Translations under genes and position numbers: made by a program | Notes under the pieces: generated by a model | Databases searched by the model: none | The model's input: the letters and a program-made list of their open reading frames with translations, nothing else | Told to the model about the DNA's origin: nothing | Source of the DNA: Martinezella dioscoreae | GTDB lineage: Bacteria > Pseudomonadota > Alphaproteobacteria > Rhizobiales > Rhizobiaceae | Assembly: GCF_009176305.1 (NCBI RefSeq) | Contig: NZ_BLAJ01000004.1 | Location: 620,001-684,000 of the forward strand | Direction of reading: 5' to 3' | Length of the DNA: 64,000 bases | Shown: positions 37,564 to 45,723 of the stretch, piece after piece | Numbering within the stretch: the first letter of the stretch is position 1 | How the letters are laid out: every line of letters begins with the position of its first letter

Positions 37564-38355
37564 TCAGAGCAACATCGACGCGCCCCGGTCGAGATAGGTA
37601 TCGAGGAATTGTTCAAGGCGAGGATTTCTCGGCTTCCTGAAGACCTCCTGAGGTGGCCCGCTAAACAGCACCTTGCCGTGATCGAGAAAGATGATCTGCT
37701 GGCCGACGGTCGCGGCGAAGCCGATTTCGTGCGAAACGACAACCATGGTCATGCCCTCGGCCGCCAGGTCGCGCATGACGTTCAGGACTTCGCCGGTCAG
37801 TTCCGGATCGAGGGATGAGGTCGGTTCATCGAACAGCATGATCTTCGGCTTCAAAGCGAGAGCGCGGGCGATCGCCACGCGTTGCTGTTGTCCGCCGGAA
37901 AGCTGCGAGGGATAATGCCCTGCTCTCGCCTCGAGCCCGACCTTGACGAGTTGCGCCATGGCCGCATCCTCGGCCTGCTTACGGCTCATCTTGTGAACCG
38001 TCTTCAAGGCCTCGCTGACATTGCCGAGCGCCGTCATATGCGGCCAGAGATTGAATTGCTGGAACACCATGCCGATCTGGGCGCGGATCGAACGATTGGT
38101 AGTCGCCGAGACACGTTCACGCCGTCCTTGAGCATCCTCGGTGAAGCCGAGGACCTCGCCGTTGATGGAGATCGTTCCGCGCGTCGCCTCTTCAAGGAAA
38201 GCCATGCATCGTAAAAGCGTGCTTTTGCCCGAGCCGGATGGACCGATGAGGCAGGAGACCTGCCCCGGCTCGATGGCAAGATCGATACCATGGAGGACCG
38301 TGGTCTCTCCGAACGTCTTGATGAGATTCCTGACTTCTATAGCGGGGACGCTCAT
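37564..38355 (-). CDS. Polar amino-acid ABC transporter, ATP-binding subunit
   Basis: The ATPase of an amino-acid importer (GlnQ/HisP class), 263 residues. Walker A is GPSGSGKST, the Q-loop QQFNLWPHMTALGNV, signature LSGGQQQRVAIARAL, Walker B MLFDEPTSSLDPE, and the switch His is in VVVSHEIGF. Its ATG overlaps the stop of the second permease by four bases. An in-frame extension to 38988 is only shadow reading over the permease. The operon order is binding protein, permease, permease, ATPase. Confidence 0.95.
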   Translation of the reverse strand: MSVPAIEVRNLIKTFGETTVLHGIDLAIEPGQVSCLIGPSGSGKSTLLRCMAFLEEATRGTISINGEVLGFTEDAQGRRERVSATTNRSIRAQIGMVFQQFNLWPHMTALGNVSEALKTVHKMSRKQAEDAAMAQLVKVGLEARAGHYPSQLSGGQQQRVAIARALALKPKIMLFDEPTSSLDPELTGEVLNVMRDLAAEGMTMVVVSHEIGFAATVGQQIIFLDHGKVLFSGPPQEVFRKPRNPRLEQFLDTYLDRGASMLL

Positions 38356-39020
38356 GCGTTGAAAAACCTGAATCTGGAAAGTTTCGTTTCGGCAAGGTTG
38401 CCAAGCCAGCCGGTGACTTCGACGAGCACCCAGTAGAAGAGCGCCAGGGCCGACAGCGCCTCGACGAAGGCATATTGCTGCGATCCGATCGCACTGAGCG
38501 TCGCCGTCAATTCCGGCACGGTGATGATGGAGAGGACCGCCGTCTCCTTCATCAGGATGACGGTCATGTTCACGCAGGGCGGCAGCACTAGCATCGTCAT
38601 CTCCGGCAGGAGAATGCGCCTTATGATCTGCCCGCGCGTCAAGCCGACGCATTCGCCAGCCTCGATATGGCCTTTCGGCACGGCGCGAAATCCGGAACGG
38701 AAGATTTCGCTGAAATAGGCCGCGCCATAGATCGAAATGCCGATCAGCCCCGCCGGCACAGGATCGAGCTCGAGGCCAACGAACGGCCCGCCATAATAGA
38801 CGAGGAAAATCTGGATAAGAAATGGCGTGCCGCGCAGCACCGCCACGACGGCACCCAGCACCTTGTCGACGACCACGCCGCCATATTGCCGGGTGACCGC
38901 CATCAGGAAGCCGATAATGGCAGCGGCGATGGTGCCCACGATCCAGATCATGATCGTGACGCCGGCACCGCTGAGGATGGCAGGCCATTGGCCGATGAGG
39001 ACGTTGATATCGAAGGTCAT
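38352..39020 (-). CDS. Polar amino-acid ABC transporter permease 2
   Basis: A membrane subunit of 222 residues with about five hydrophobic spans (IMIWIVGTIAAAIIGFLM at the N side) and the His/Glu/Gln/Arg-opine permease signature. The EAA loop is AGECVGLTRGQIIRRILLPE, which docks to the ATPase, and VLRGTPFLIQIFLVYYG is typical. The ATG at 39020 overlaps the stop of permease 1. It forms a heterodimer with the next gene upstream. Confidence 0.93.
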   Translation of the reverse strand: MTFDINVLIGQWPAILSGAGVTIMIWIVGTIAAAIIGFLMAVTRQYGGVVVDKVLGAVVAVLRGTPFLIQIFLVYYGGPFVGLELDPVPAGLIGISIYGAAYFSEIFRSGFRAVPKGHIEAGECVGLTRGQIIRRILLPEMTMLVLPPCVNMTVILMKETAVLSIITVPELTATLSAIGSQQYAFVEALSALALFYWVLVEVTGWLGNLAETKLSRFRFFNA

Positions 39021-39658
39021 CGCGCTACCCCCGGCAATCTGCTTTCGATCAAGCCGCCGGCAAGCGCCACCACCCAATTGATCACGAGATAGATGAGGCC
39101 AGCGGCCGCGAAGATCTGCAGCGGCAGGAAGGTGCTGCCGGCAAGATCCTGGGCCATGCGGGTGAGTTCGACGATGCCGACAACGGAGACCAGCGACGAC
39201 GCCTTCAGGATAAGGATCGCCTCATTGACGAGAGCTGGGAATGTGAGACGCAGCGCGATCGGAACCTTGATGCGGCGGAATATCTGGCGTGGTGTCAGCC
39301 CGACCATTTCCGCCGACTCCACTAGGCCCAGCGGCACACTGGCAAAGCCGCCCCGCAGGTTCTCTGCCTGGTATGCGGCCGTGCAGAGCGACAGGCCGAT
39401 GATGGCGGCAACGATGCTCGGCACGTTGAGGCCGATAGCCGGAAGCAGATTATAGATCAGCAGCAATTGCACCAGCAGCGGCACGCCGCGGAAAAAGCTG
39501 ATGAAAAACTGGGCAGGTCGCACGAAAAGGCTACGCCCCGTCAGCAACATTCCCGAAATCAGGATCGCAATTGCGAAACCGATAAAGATCGAAACAAAGC
39601 TGATCGTCACCGTGTAGATGGATGCCTGCAGAAGCAATCCAAAGAGCTCGATGGACAT
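39017..39658 (-). CDS. Polar amino-acid ABC transporter permease 1
   Basis: A 213-residue permease with five or so membrane spans. FFRGVPLLVQLLLIYN and the EAA loop VESAEMVGLTPRQIFRRIKV identify the amino-acid class. It lies 97 bp downstream of the binding protein gene and overlaps the next permease by four bases. Confidence 0.93.
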   Translation of the reverse strand: MSIELFGLLLQASIYTVTISFVSIFIGFAIAILISGMLLTGRSLFVRPAQFFISFFRGVPLLVQLLLIYNLLPAIGLNVPSIVAAIIGLSLCTAAYQAENLRGGFASVPLGLVESAEMVGLTPRQIFRRIKVPIALRLTFPALVNEAILILKASSLVSVVGIVELTRMAQDLAGSTFLPLQIFAAAGLIYLVINWVVALAGGLIESRLPGVAR

Positions 39659-39755
39659 TGTTGAGTGTTCGCCCGCGTGGTGACCAGGAAGCTGGGATCT
39701 CGCTCATCAGCCGAGCCCGGCAGCAAAGCGGGCACGGCCGATTTCCGAGGGCTGA

Positions 39756-40583
39756 TCAGAATGCCGGGTCCTTGACGGCGTCAGGCGTGTCGAAGCTTGC
39801 GCCGAACCACTTCTTCTGCAGCGTCGCCATGCGGCCGTCAGCCTTGATCTTCAACATGGCTGCATCGATGGCGTCCATCAACGGTGCGTGATCAGCATCC
39901 TTCAAGCCGATGAAGCCGAAATAGGACTTCTTGCCGAAGGGCGGCAGCACGACTTCGAACGTGCCTTCACGCTGTTTGGCGACGAATGCAATATTCGGCA
40001 GCGAGTTGGCAACGCCGGCGATACGGCCGGCTGCGAGGTCGGCATAGGATTCGGTAAAGGCCGGGTATTCGCGGATATCGGCTTTCGTCGGCAGTGTGTC
40101 AGAAAACTCCTTCAGCTGATCGAGCTGCGCGGTTGCCTTGCCAACGCCGATCTTCTTGCCGGCGATATCTTCTGGCTTGCTGATCGTCTTGTCACCGGCC
40201 TTTTTCAGGATCGCGATGGTTGCTTCGGCCAGAGGCGGTGTGAAACGATAACGCTCCATGCGCTTCTTGGTGATCGTCGCCGGGCCGGCAACGACGTCGA
40301 ACTTTCCAGCTTCAAGCGCCGGGAAAACGCCGTCCCATGGCAGCGTGACCCATTCGATCTTCACGCCCAGTTCCTTGCCGATCTCGTCGAAGAGGTCGAC
40401 GTTCAAGCCGACATGCTTGCCTGCATCGATGAAATCGAAGGGGGCAAAGGCCGTCTCGGTGCCGACTTTCAGGGTGCCGGCGGCCTTGACGGCGGCAAGC
40501 GTGTCAGCCGCATGGGCCGAAATCGTTGCGCCAAACAAAAGTGCGGCGCCCACCAATCCCTTCAGAAGCGAATTCTTCCTCAT
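39756..40583 (-). CDS. Amino-acid ABC transporter substrate-binding protein
   Basis: A periplasmic binding protein of family 3, 275 residues. A signal peptide (MRKNSLLKGLVGAALLFG, cleavage after AHA) precedes the mature fold with GTLKVGTETAFAPFDF, VDLFDEIGKELGVK, and IAGKKIGVGKATAQLDQL. GGAG is eight bases before the ATG at 40583. It is first in the importer operon and divergent from the HutC-type repressor. The ligand is not readable; the gene neighbourhood favours a basic or guanidino amino acid or similar (inference). Confidence 0.93.
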   Translation of the reverse strand: MRKNSLLKGLVGAALLFGATISAHAADTLAAVKAAGTLKVGTETAFAPFDFIDAGKHVGLNVDLFDEIGKELGVKIEWVTLPWDGVFPALEAGKFDVVAGPATITKKRMERYRFTPPLAEATIAILKKAGDKTISKPEDIAGKKIGVGKATAQLDQLKEFSDTLPTKADIREYPAFTESYADLAAGRIAGVANSLPNIAFVAKQREGTFEVVLPPFGKKSYFGFIGLKDADHAPLMDAIDAAMLKIKADGRMATLQKKWFGASFDTPDAVKDPAF

Positions 40584-40666
40584 GTCTTTCTCTCCAGTTT
40601 TGTGCCCTTCCTTTGGAAGGTTCAGGTTCCCCAAACGTTGTCCCGTCCGGCCGATTTTTATGACCT

Positions 40667-40680
40667 TTTGTCTATACAAA
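40667..40680. promoter_or_regulatory. Candidate HutC/GntR operator
   Basis: TTTGTCTATACAAA, a near-palindrome with the TGTnTAnACA core used by HutC-like GntR repressors, between the divergent ABC operon and the GntR gene. A weaker copy (TGTCAAATACA) follows about 25 bases later. Confidence 0.45.
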
Positions 40681-40751
40681 TAGATACAGCCTCGCCTACA
40701 CTGTCAAATACAAAACATAACGAACGCAAGAATTATGCCGCATGATGCCCG

Positions 40752-41555
40752 ATGGATTTGGCAGACGCGGTTTCCACGGACACTGAATTCATTGCCGGAG
40801 CAAGGCGAGCGTTGGTCCCAATTCATCAGAGAATTCTGAAGGATATAGAAAGCAAGATCATGAGCGGCATTTGGCCGCCGGGGCACCGAATACCCGTCGA
40901 GCATGAGCTGCTGAAAGAGTATCGATGCTCCCGGATGACCGTGAACAAGGCGCTTTCGACCCTGGCCGAGCGTGGCATGATCATACGCCGCCGCAAGCTC
41001 GGTTCCTTCGTCGCCTCGCGGCAAATCGACCGCACGGTGATGGATATTCAAGATATTTCCACGGAAGCAGAACTGGCGGGACACGAGCATAGCCACACGA
41101 TACTGATACGGAAGATCGAGAGGCTCGATGCCGCCACCGCGATGCGGCTCGGCGAAACCATGGGGGCGGAAATCCTGCGGCTCCACTGCTTGCACGCGGT
41201 CGACGGCAAGGCGAATACATTGGAGCGGCGCATCGTCATGCTGGACGTAGTGCCATCTGCAAGAACAGAGAGTTTCGCTTCGGTCCCACCCGGTAAATGG
41301 TTGCTGGACATGGTGCCCTGGTCGAAGGCCCGGCATGTCATTCGTGCCGTCTCGGCCGATGCCGCGACGGCGCGCCTGCTTGAAACCGAACGCGGCGAAG
41401 CCTGTCTGATGCTCATCCGTCAGACATGGCAGAGCAGTCGCACGGTCACCTATGTCGAGTTCATCCATCCCGGCGATCGCTTCCAGTTCGCCGGCGACTT
41501 TTATCCAAACGAGAGAGCTGTCACCGATCAACCGTCGCGGGGAGATGCCTTTTGA
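40752..41555 (+). CDS. GntR-family regulator, HutC subfamily (UTRA domain)
   Basis: A 267-residue regulator. The N-terminal winged helix (about residues 22-90) contains ILKDIESKIMSGIWPPGHRIP and EHELLKEYRCSRMTVNKAL, the GntR DNA-reading helix. The C-terminal UTRA ligand-binding domain (about 105-255) has the pattern ending in RTVTYVEFIHPGDRFQFAGDF. It reads away from the amino-acid importer and its stop overlaps the LysR start. It probably represses the importer until a pathway ligand binds. Confidence 0.9.
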   Translation: MDLADAVSTDTEFIAGARRALVPIHQRILKDIESKIMSGIWPPGHRIPVEHELLKEYRCSRMTVNKALSTLAERGMIIRRRKLGSFVASRQIDRTVMDIQDISTEAELAGHEHSHTILIRKIERLDAATAMRLGETMGAEILRLHCLHAVDGKANTLERRIVMLDVVPSARTESFASVPPGKWLLDMVPWSKARHVIRAVSADAATARLLETERGEACLMLIRQTWQSSRTVTYVEFIHPGDRFQFAGDFYPNERAVTDQPSRGDAF

Positions 41556-42493
41556 ACGAGAAACACATCGGCAGGACTGCTCCGCTCAAAGGCTTGCAGG
41601 CTTTCGAAGCTGTCGGCCGTTGCGGCAGCGTGAACGCGGCAGCTTTGGAGCTGAAGGTTTCGCCCGGAGCGATCAGTCAGCAAATCCGCAAGATCGAGAG
41701 CTTTCTCGGCGTCACCTTGCTCGAGCGCAATGGTCGCACGGTGGAACTCACCCAATGGGGAAGGCTCTATCATCAGGAAATATCGAAGGGATTCGAGCAG
41801 TTCGCGGTTGCTGAACAGGTCCTGGAACGGGCACGCAACGAAAATGCGCTTGTGCTCAGTGCGCTATCTTCGGTCGTCAACAAATGGATTGGGCGGCGAA
41901 TCTTCGACTGGCAGGCCCTTCATCCAAACGCACATGTGAGGATCGTCGGTCGCGACAAGGAACCGCGCATGGGCTTCGACGACATCGATTTCCGCATCAG
42001 TTACGGATCGGACGTATTGCAGCATGAACATTATACGGAGCTGTTCCGCGATTGGGTGGTTCCCGCCTGCTCACCGGCATTGATCAAGGGCAACGCGCCT
42101 TCCGCGGCGCAACTTCTTCAATATCCGCTCCTGCATGTCGAATGGGAGCGGCATTTCACGCCCTATCCGAGCTGGCTTGAATTCGCCGCGAAGACCGGGG
42201 CGGCGCTCGAGGAAACCGCCGCGGGCCTTTCCTTCACCCTGTCGAGCAGCGCAATTGACGCCGCCGTCAACAAGCGCGGCGTGGTTCTCGCGCAGATGTC
42301 GATGATTGCTGATGAACTCGAGGCGCAGACGCTGGTCATTCCCATCGACATACGCATTCCCTTGCGCGAAAGCTATTTTCTCGCCTGGGATAGGGCGGCC
42401 TTGGAAAAACCCCACGGACGCCAGTTCCGCGATTGGCTTCTCACCATTTCTCGCCAGCAAGCCCTCATGTCGGCACCGACATCGACATTTTAG
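41552..42493 (+). CDS. LysR-family regulator (GcvA-like), TTG start
   Basis: A 313-residue regulator. The winged HTH is residues 10-70 (LKGLQAFEAVGRCGSVNAAA, SPGAISQQIRKIE), followed by a periplasmic-binding-like effector domain with the GcvA-type spacing. The start is the TTG at 41552: it overlaps the GntR stop (TTGA), gives NEKHIGRTAPL next, and has GGGGAG six bases upstream. The only other long frame begins inside the GntR gene. It is co-transcribed with the GntR gene and lies upstream of the monooxygenase, which it may control. Confidence 0.88.
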   Translation: MNEKHIGRTAPLKGLQAFEAVGRCGSVNAAALELKVSPGAISQQIRKIESFLGVTLLERNGRTVELTQWGRLYHQEISKGFEQFAVAEQVLERARNENALVLSALSSVVNKWIGRRIFDWQALHPNAHVRIVGRDKEPRMGFDDIDFRISYGSDVLQHEHYTELFRDWVVPACSPALIKGNAPSAAQLLQYPLLHVEWERHFTPYPSWLEFAAKTGAALEETAAGLSFTLSSSAIDAAVNKRGVVLAQMSMIADELEAQTLVIPIDIRIPLRESYFLAWDRAALEKPHGRQFRDWLLTISRQQALMSAPTSTF

Positions 42494-42604
42494 AAAAACT
42501 AAAACGGAACTCAGCTCCGCGATATTGATGAAATTTTGCGCCTGGCGATAATTTGTACATTCGCCGTCAACGGGACGGCGTGGCCGATATAAAGGGAAAA
42601 TTCG

Positions 42605-43945
42605 ATGGCGCGGACCGATAAGATGAAACTCGGAACTTTCGTCTATACGTTCGGCTTTCATCCGGCCTCCTGGCTACATCCGGCAAGCGATGTCAACGGC
42701 GCCAACGACTTCGCGCATCTGCTCGATGTCGCCAAGCGATCCGAAGCGGCCAAATTCGACTTCATGTTCATGGCTGATTCTCCGGCGGCCGCCGTCGGCG
42801 ATCCCAATGCACTCGCCCGCATCCCGACCAAGATGAACCGCTTCGAGCCGCTCTCGCTGCTTTCGGCACTGGCGGTGACGACCAACGATCTCGGGCTCGT
42901 GGCAACGGTCTCGACAAGCTACTATGAGCCCTACAATGTGGCGCGTCTGTTTTCCTCGATCGACCATCTGAGCAAGGGTCGCGCCTGCTGGAATGTCGTC
43001 ACCTCTGACCACGACGAAACCGGCTACAACTTCAATCGCGAAGGGCTCGATCCGCACGCGCTGCGCTACGAGCGCGGCAACGAGTTCGTCGACGTCGTCT
43101 TCGGCCTTTGGGACAGCTTCGAGGAGGGCGCGCTCCTTCTCGATCGCGAAAACGGCGTCTACTATGACAAGGACAAGCACCACACGCTCAACCACAAGGG
43201 CAAGCATTTTCAGGTTCGCGGCCCCCTCAATATCGCCCGAACGCCGCAGGGCCGTCCTGTCATCGCCCAGGCGGGCGGTTCCGAACCCGGTATGGACATG
43301 GCGGCACGCACGGCCGAGATCGTCTTCAGCCTGGCCTCGAACATCGAGCGGAACCAGGCCTTTTACGAGAATGTCAAAGGCCGGATGGCTGCCTATGGGC
43401 GTGATCGCGACGACCTGAAAATCATGCCGGGCATCGTCATCAACGTCGGCGAAACCGAGGCCGAAGCAAAGGCGAAGGTGGATTATCTGATCGACAAGAT
43501 GCATCCCGATGTCGGGCGGCTGATGCTCTCCGAGTTCCTGGAGGCGGACCTGCGCGGCGTGGCCCTCGATGAGCCCTTCCCGATGGACCGTCTGCCGGCG
43601 GCGCCAAAGGGATCGCGTGCCTTGTTCGACGAACTGGTGGATTTCGTCAAGAGCGGCCATACGGTTGGCGAGCTGATCCGACACTATGCCGAGAAGCACA
43701 CCGGTAATGGCATAACGGGCACGCCTGCCCAGATCGCCGACTACATGGAGGAATGGTTCGAAACGCGTGCGGCCGACGGCTTTATCCTGATGTTTCCGAC
43801 CCTGCCGTCCAGCCTCGACGATTTCGTGCGGCTCGTGCTGCCGGAGCTTCGCCGCCGCGGGCTGTTCCGCGAGGAATATGAAGGCAAGACCCTGCGCGAA
43901 AACCTCGGCATTTCGATGCCGGCAAACCGCTTTGCCAAGACGTGA
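42605..43945 (+). CDS. Luciferase-like FMN-dependent monooxygenase (NtaA/SnaA/DszA type)
   Basis: A 446-residue flavin-dependent monooxygenase of the two-component family that degrades nitrilotriacetate, EDTA, dibenzothiophene and related compounds. Family features are FVYTFGFHPASWLHP, DFMFMADS, LSKGRACWNVVTSDH and AQAGGSEPGMDMAARTAE, the last contributing to FMN binding. A flavin reductase follows in the expected order. The 5' leader holds a 7-bp hairpin at 42562-42580. The substrate is unknown; the adjacent aminotransferase and ureohydrolase suggest a nitrogen-containing compound. Confidence 0.9.
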   Translation: MARTDKMKLGTFVYTFGFHPASWLHPASDVNGANDFAHLLDVAKRSEAAKFDFMFMADSPAAAVGDPNALARIPTKMNRFEPLSLLSALAVTTNDLGLVATVSTSYYEPYNVARLFSSIDHLSKGRACWNVVTSDHDETGYNFNREGLDPHALRYERGNEFVDVVFGLWDSFEEGALLLDRENGVYYDKDKHHTLNHKGKHFQVRGPLNIARTPQGRPVIAQAGGSEPGMDMAARTAEIVFSLASNIERNQAFYENVKGRMAAYGRDRDDLKIMPGIVINVGETEAEAKAKVDYLIDKMHPDVGRLMLSEFLEADLRGVALDEPFPMDRLPAAPKGSRALFDELVDFVKSGHTVGELIRHYAEKHTGNGITGTPAQIADYMEEWFETRAADGFILMFPTLPSSLDDFVRLVLPELRRRGLFREEYEGKTLRENLGISMPANRFAKT

Positions 43946-43956
43946 GGGCGAGGCCG

Positions 43957-44493
43957 ATGGGTAACGACGCTCTGATCAGCGACACGGAATTCAGGCTATC
44001 GATGCGTCATTTGGCCGGCGCGGTCAGCGTGATCACGGTCGGTGACGGCCAGGACCGTACCGGTTTCACCGCGACGTCGGTTTCCTCATTTTCGGCGGAT
44101 CGGCCTTCCGTCATCGTCAGCGTCAACAGGACTTCTTCCTCTTGGCCGGCGCTGCAGCGATACGGCTGTTTCTGCGTTAACGTGCTTGCGGCCGACCAGC
44201 AGCACGTCGCGCAATCCTTTTCCGGCATTGGCGGACGCAAGGGCGCCGACCGCTACGAGGGTGCCGAGTGGTATCGCCTCAGGACAGGCGCAGCCGCTCT
44301 TGAAAATGCCCTGACGGTCCTCGACTGCAAGCTCGAAACCACATTCCATCATCACTCCCATGCCATTCTGATCGGGCACATCCGTGCGATGGAGATCCGG
44401 CGGGACGCAAGACCGCTGCTCTACTGGCAAGGCGGCTATCATGACCTGCCGGCGGCTGCTGATCGCCCCCTAGCGGAGCCGATCCGGCAGTAG
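43957..44493 (+). CDS. Flavin reductase (FMN:NADH oxidoreductase component)
   Basis: A 178-residue flavin-reductase-like split-barrel protein supplying reduced FMN to the monooxygenase before it. Motifs: RHLAGAVSVITVGDG, TGFTATSVSSFS and SQHVAQSFSG-type helix (QQHVAQSFSGIGG); it ends with GHIRAMEIRR and LLYWQGGYHDL. The ATG at 43957 is preferred over a GTG at 43942, which overlaps the monooxygenase stop. Its 3' end overlaps the convergent aminotransferase gene by 24 bases. Confidence 0.9.
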   Translation: MGNDALISDTEFRLSMRHLAGAVSVITVGDGQDRTGFTATSVSSFSADRPSVIVSVNRTSSSWPALQRYGCFCVNVLAADQQHVAQSFSGIGGRKGADRYEGAEWYRLRTGAAALENALTVLDCKLETTFHHHSHAILIGHIRAMEIRRDARPLLYWQGGYHDLPAAADRPLAEPIRQ

Positions 44494-45633
44494 TCCGATG
44501 GAAGTGACATCGGCATTGGCAAAGGCAAGCCTAAGGTAGCGCTCCTGGCCCTCGCCGAAATATGCGCCTGGTATGCAGACGACACCGCGTTCCCTCGCGA
44601 GTTCCTCGGCAACCTCGGACGACGATCGGCCCTCGAAGGGATGGCGAACAAAGGCGAAATAGGCGCCGATCGCCGCAATCTCCCAACCCACCAGCCCGGA
44701 AAACGCCGATCTCAAGGCATCGGCCCGGCGAGCGATTTCCAGCCTGTTGCCGGCCCGCCAATCGGCAAGGACAGGCAAAGCCGACGCAACCGCGATCTGA
44801 GCCGAACGCGGGGCGCAGATTTGCATATTGTCCATGACTTTCGCGATCTCAGCGACGAGCCCGAGGCCCGCCGTGACGGCGCCTAGCCGATGGCCGGGAA
44901 TGCAGAAGGATTTCGAGAAGCTGTAGAGAAGGACAAGCGTATCCTCCCAGCCCGGCTCCGACAGCAGGGCGTGCGGCCGGCCGTAACCTTTGGCCAGGAA
45001 GTCGCGATAGGTTTCGTCGACGACCAGCCAGGCGCCGTATTTTCGGCACAGCGAGAAAAGCTCGTGAAGCAGCTGAGGCGGATAGACTGCTCCGCTCGGA
45101 TTGTTGGGCGTAACGACGGCAAGCATCTTCGCGCCGGCCGCAAGCGCGGCTTCGGCAGAGCCGAGATCGGGAAGAAAGCCGGTTGCAGGATCGCACTCGA
45201 CCAGTCGGCGCCCGATCCCCAACATCGACAACGTCGTGTCGTGATTGAAATAGAAAGGATTGGTGAGCGCTACCGTATCGCCCGCGCCCGCAAGCGCAAT
45301 CGCCGTGCACATGAACGCCTGATTGCAGCCGGCCGTGATATGGATATTGCCGGCAGATATGTCAGCGCCATAGAGCTCCGCGACATGGGCGGCATAGGCC
45401 TGGCGCAGCAAAGGCTCGCCCTCGATCGGCCCGTATCCTGTCATCGCCTGTTGTGCCGCCGTCTCGCCGAGAAGCCGCAGCATCTCCGGGTGTGCGGGAT
45501 AGCCGGGCACAGCCTGCGACAGATCGATGAGTGGCCCCTTCGATCCCTTGTATTCGCGTCCCCAGGCGACGACGGAAGGAATGGGCGGAGGCGAGAGGCG
45601 GGCAACGAGCGAATTGGATTTTGCAGCGGTCAT
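44470..45633 (-). CDS. PLP-dependent class I/II aminotransferase
   Basis: A 387-residue fold-type I aminotransferase. The PLP lysine is in LLYSFSKSFCIPGHRLG, the conserved Asp region in VVDETYRDFL, and TPNNPSGAVYPP contacts the substrate carboxylate region. The N-terminus carries LSQAVPGYPAHPEML. It is divergent from the ureohydrolase, with paired direct repeats in the 90-bp gap. If the pathway handles arginine or a guanidino compound, deamination by this enzyme would come first; this is inference. Confidence 0.9.
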   Translation of the reverse strand: MTAAKSNSLVARLSPPPIPSVVAWGREYKGSKGPLIDLSQAVPGYPAHPEMLRLLGETAAQQAMTGYGPIEGEPLLRQAYAAHVAELYGADISAGNIHITAGCNQAFMCTAIALAGAGDTVALTNPFYFNHDTTLSMLGIGRRLVECDPATGFLPDLGSAEAALAAGAKMLAVVTPNNPSGAVYPPQLLHELFSLCRKYGAWLVVDETYRDFLAKGYGRPHALLSEPGWEDTLVLLYSFSKSFCIPGHRLGAVTAGLGLVAEIAKVMDNMQICAPRSAQIAVASALPVLADWRAGNRLEIARRADALRSAFSGLVGWEIAAIGAYFAFVRHPFEGRSSSEVAEELARERGVVCIPGAYFGEGQERYLRLAFANADVTSIGLLPDRLR

Positions 45634-45647
45634 ATCGATTTCTCTTT

Positions 45648-45676
45648 GATACCGATTGCTACAACGATACCAATTG
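45648..45676. repeat. Direct repeat GATACC-N-ATTG, 18 bp apart
   Basis: GATACCGATTG (45648-45658) and GATACCAATTG (45666-45676) lie between the divergent aminotransferase and ureohydrolase genes. They look like tandem operator half-sites for a regulator such as the LysR or XRE-cupin protein nearby. An inverted repeat CTCAAC-CTCTTT-GTTGAG follows at 45681-45698. Confidence 0.5.
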
Positions 45677-45723
45677 TTTTCTCAACCTCTTTGTTGAGCG
45701 GGACGAACCTCAAGCGGAGACGC

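Noticed and set aside
37564..38988. 474-residue reading of the amino-acid ATPase
   Set aside because: Only the part from 38355 is ATPase; the rest is a frame through the permease gene.
44890..45723. N-terminal extension of the ureohydrolase frame back over the aminotransferase
   Set aside because: The family N-terminus begins at 45724, and the extension is antisense to the aminotransferase.
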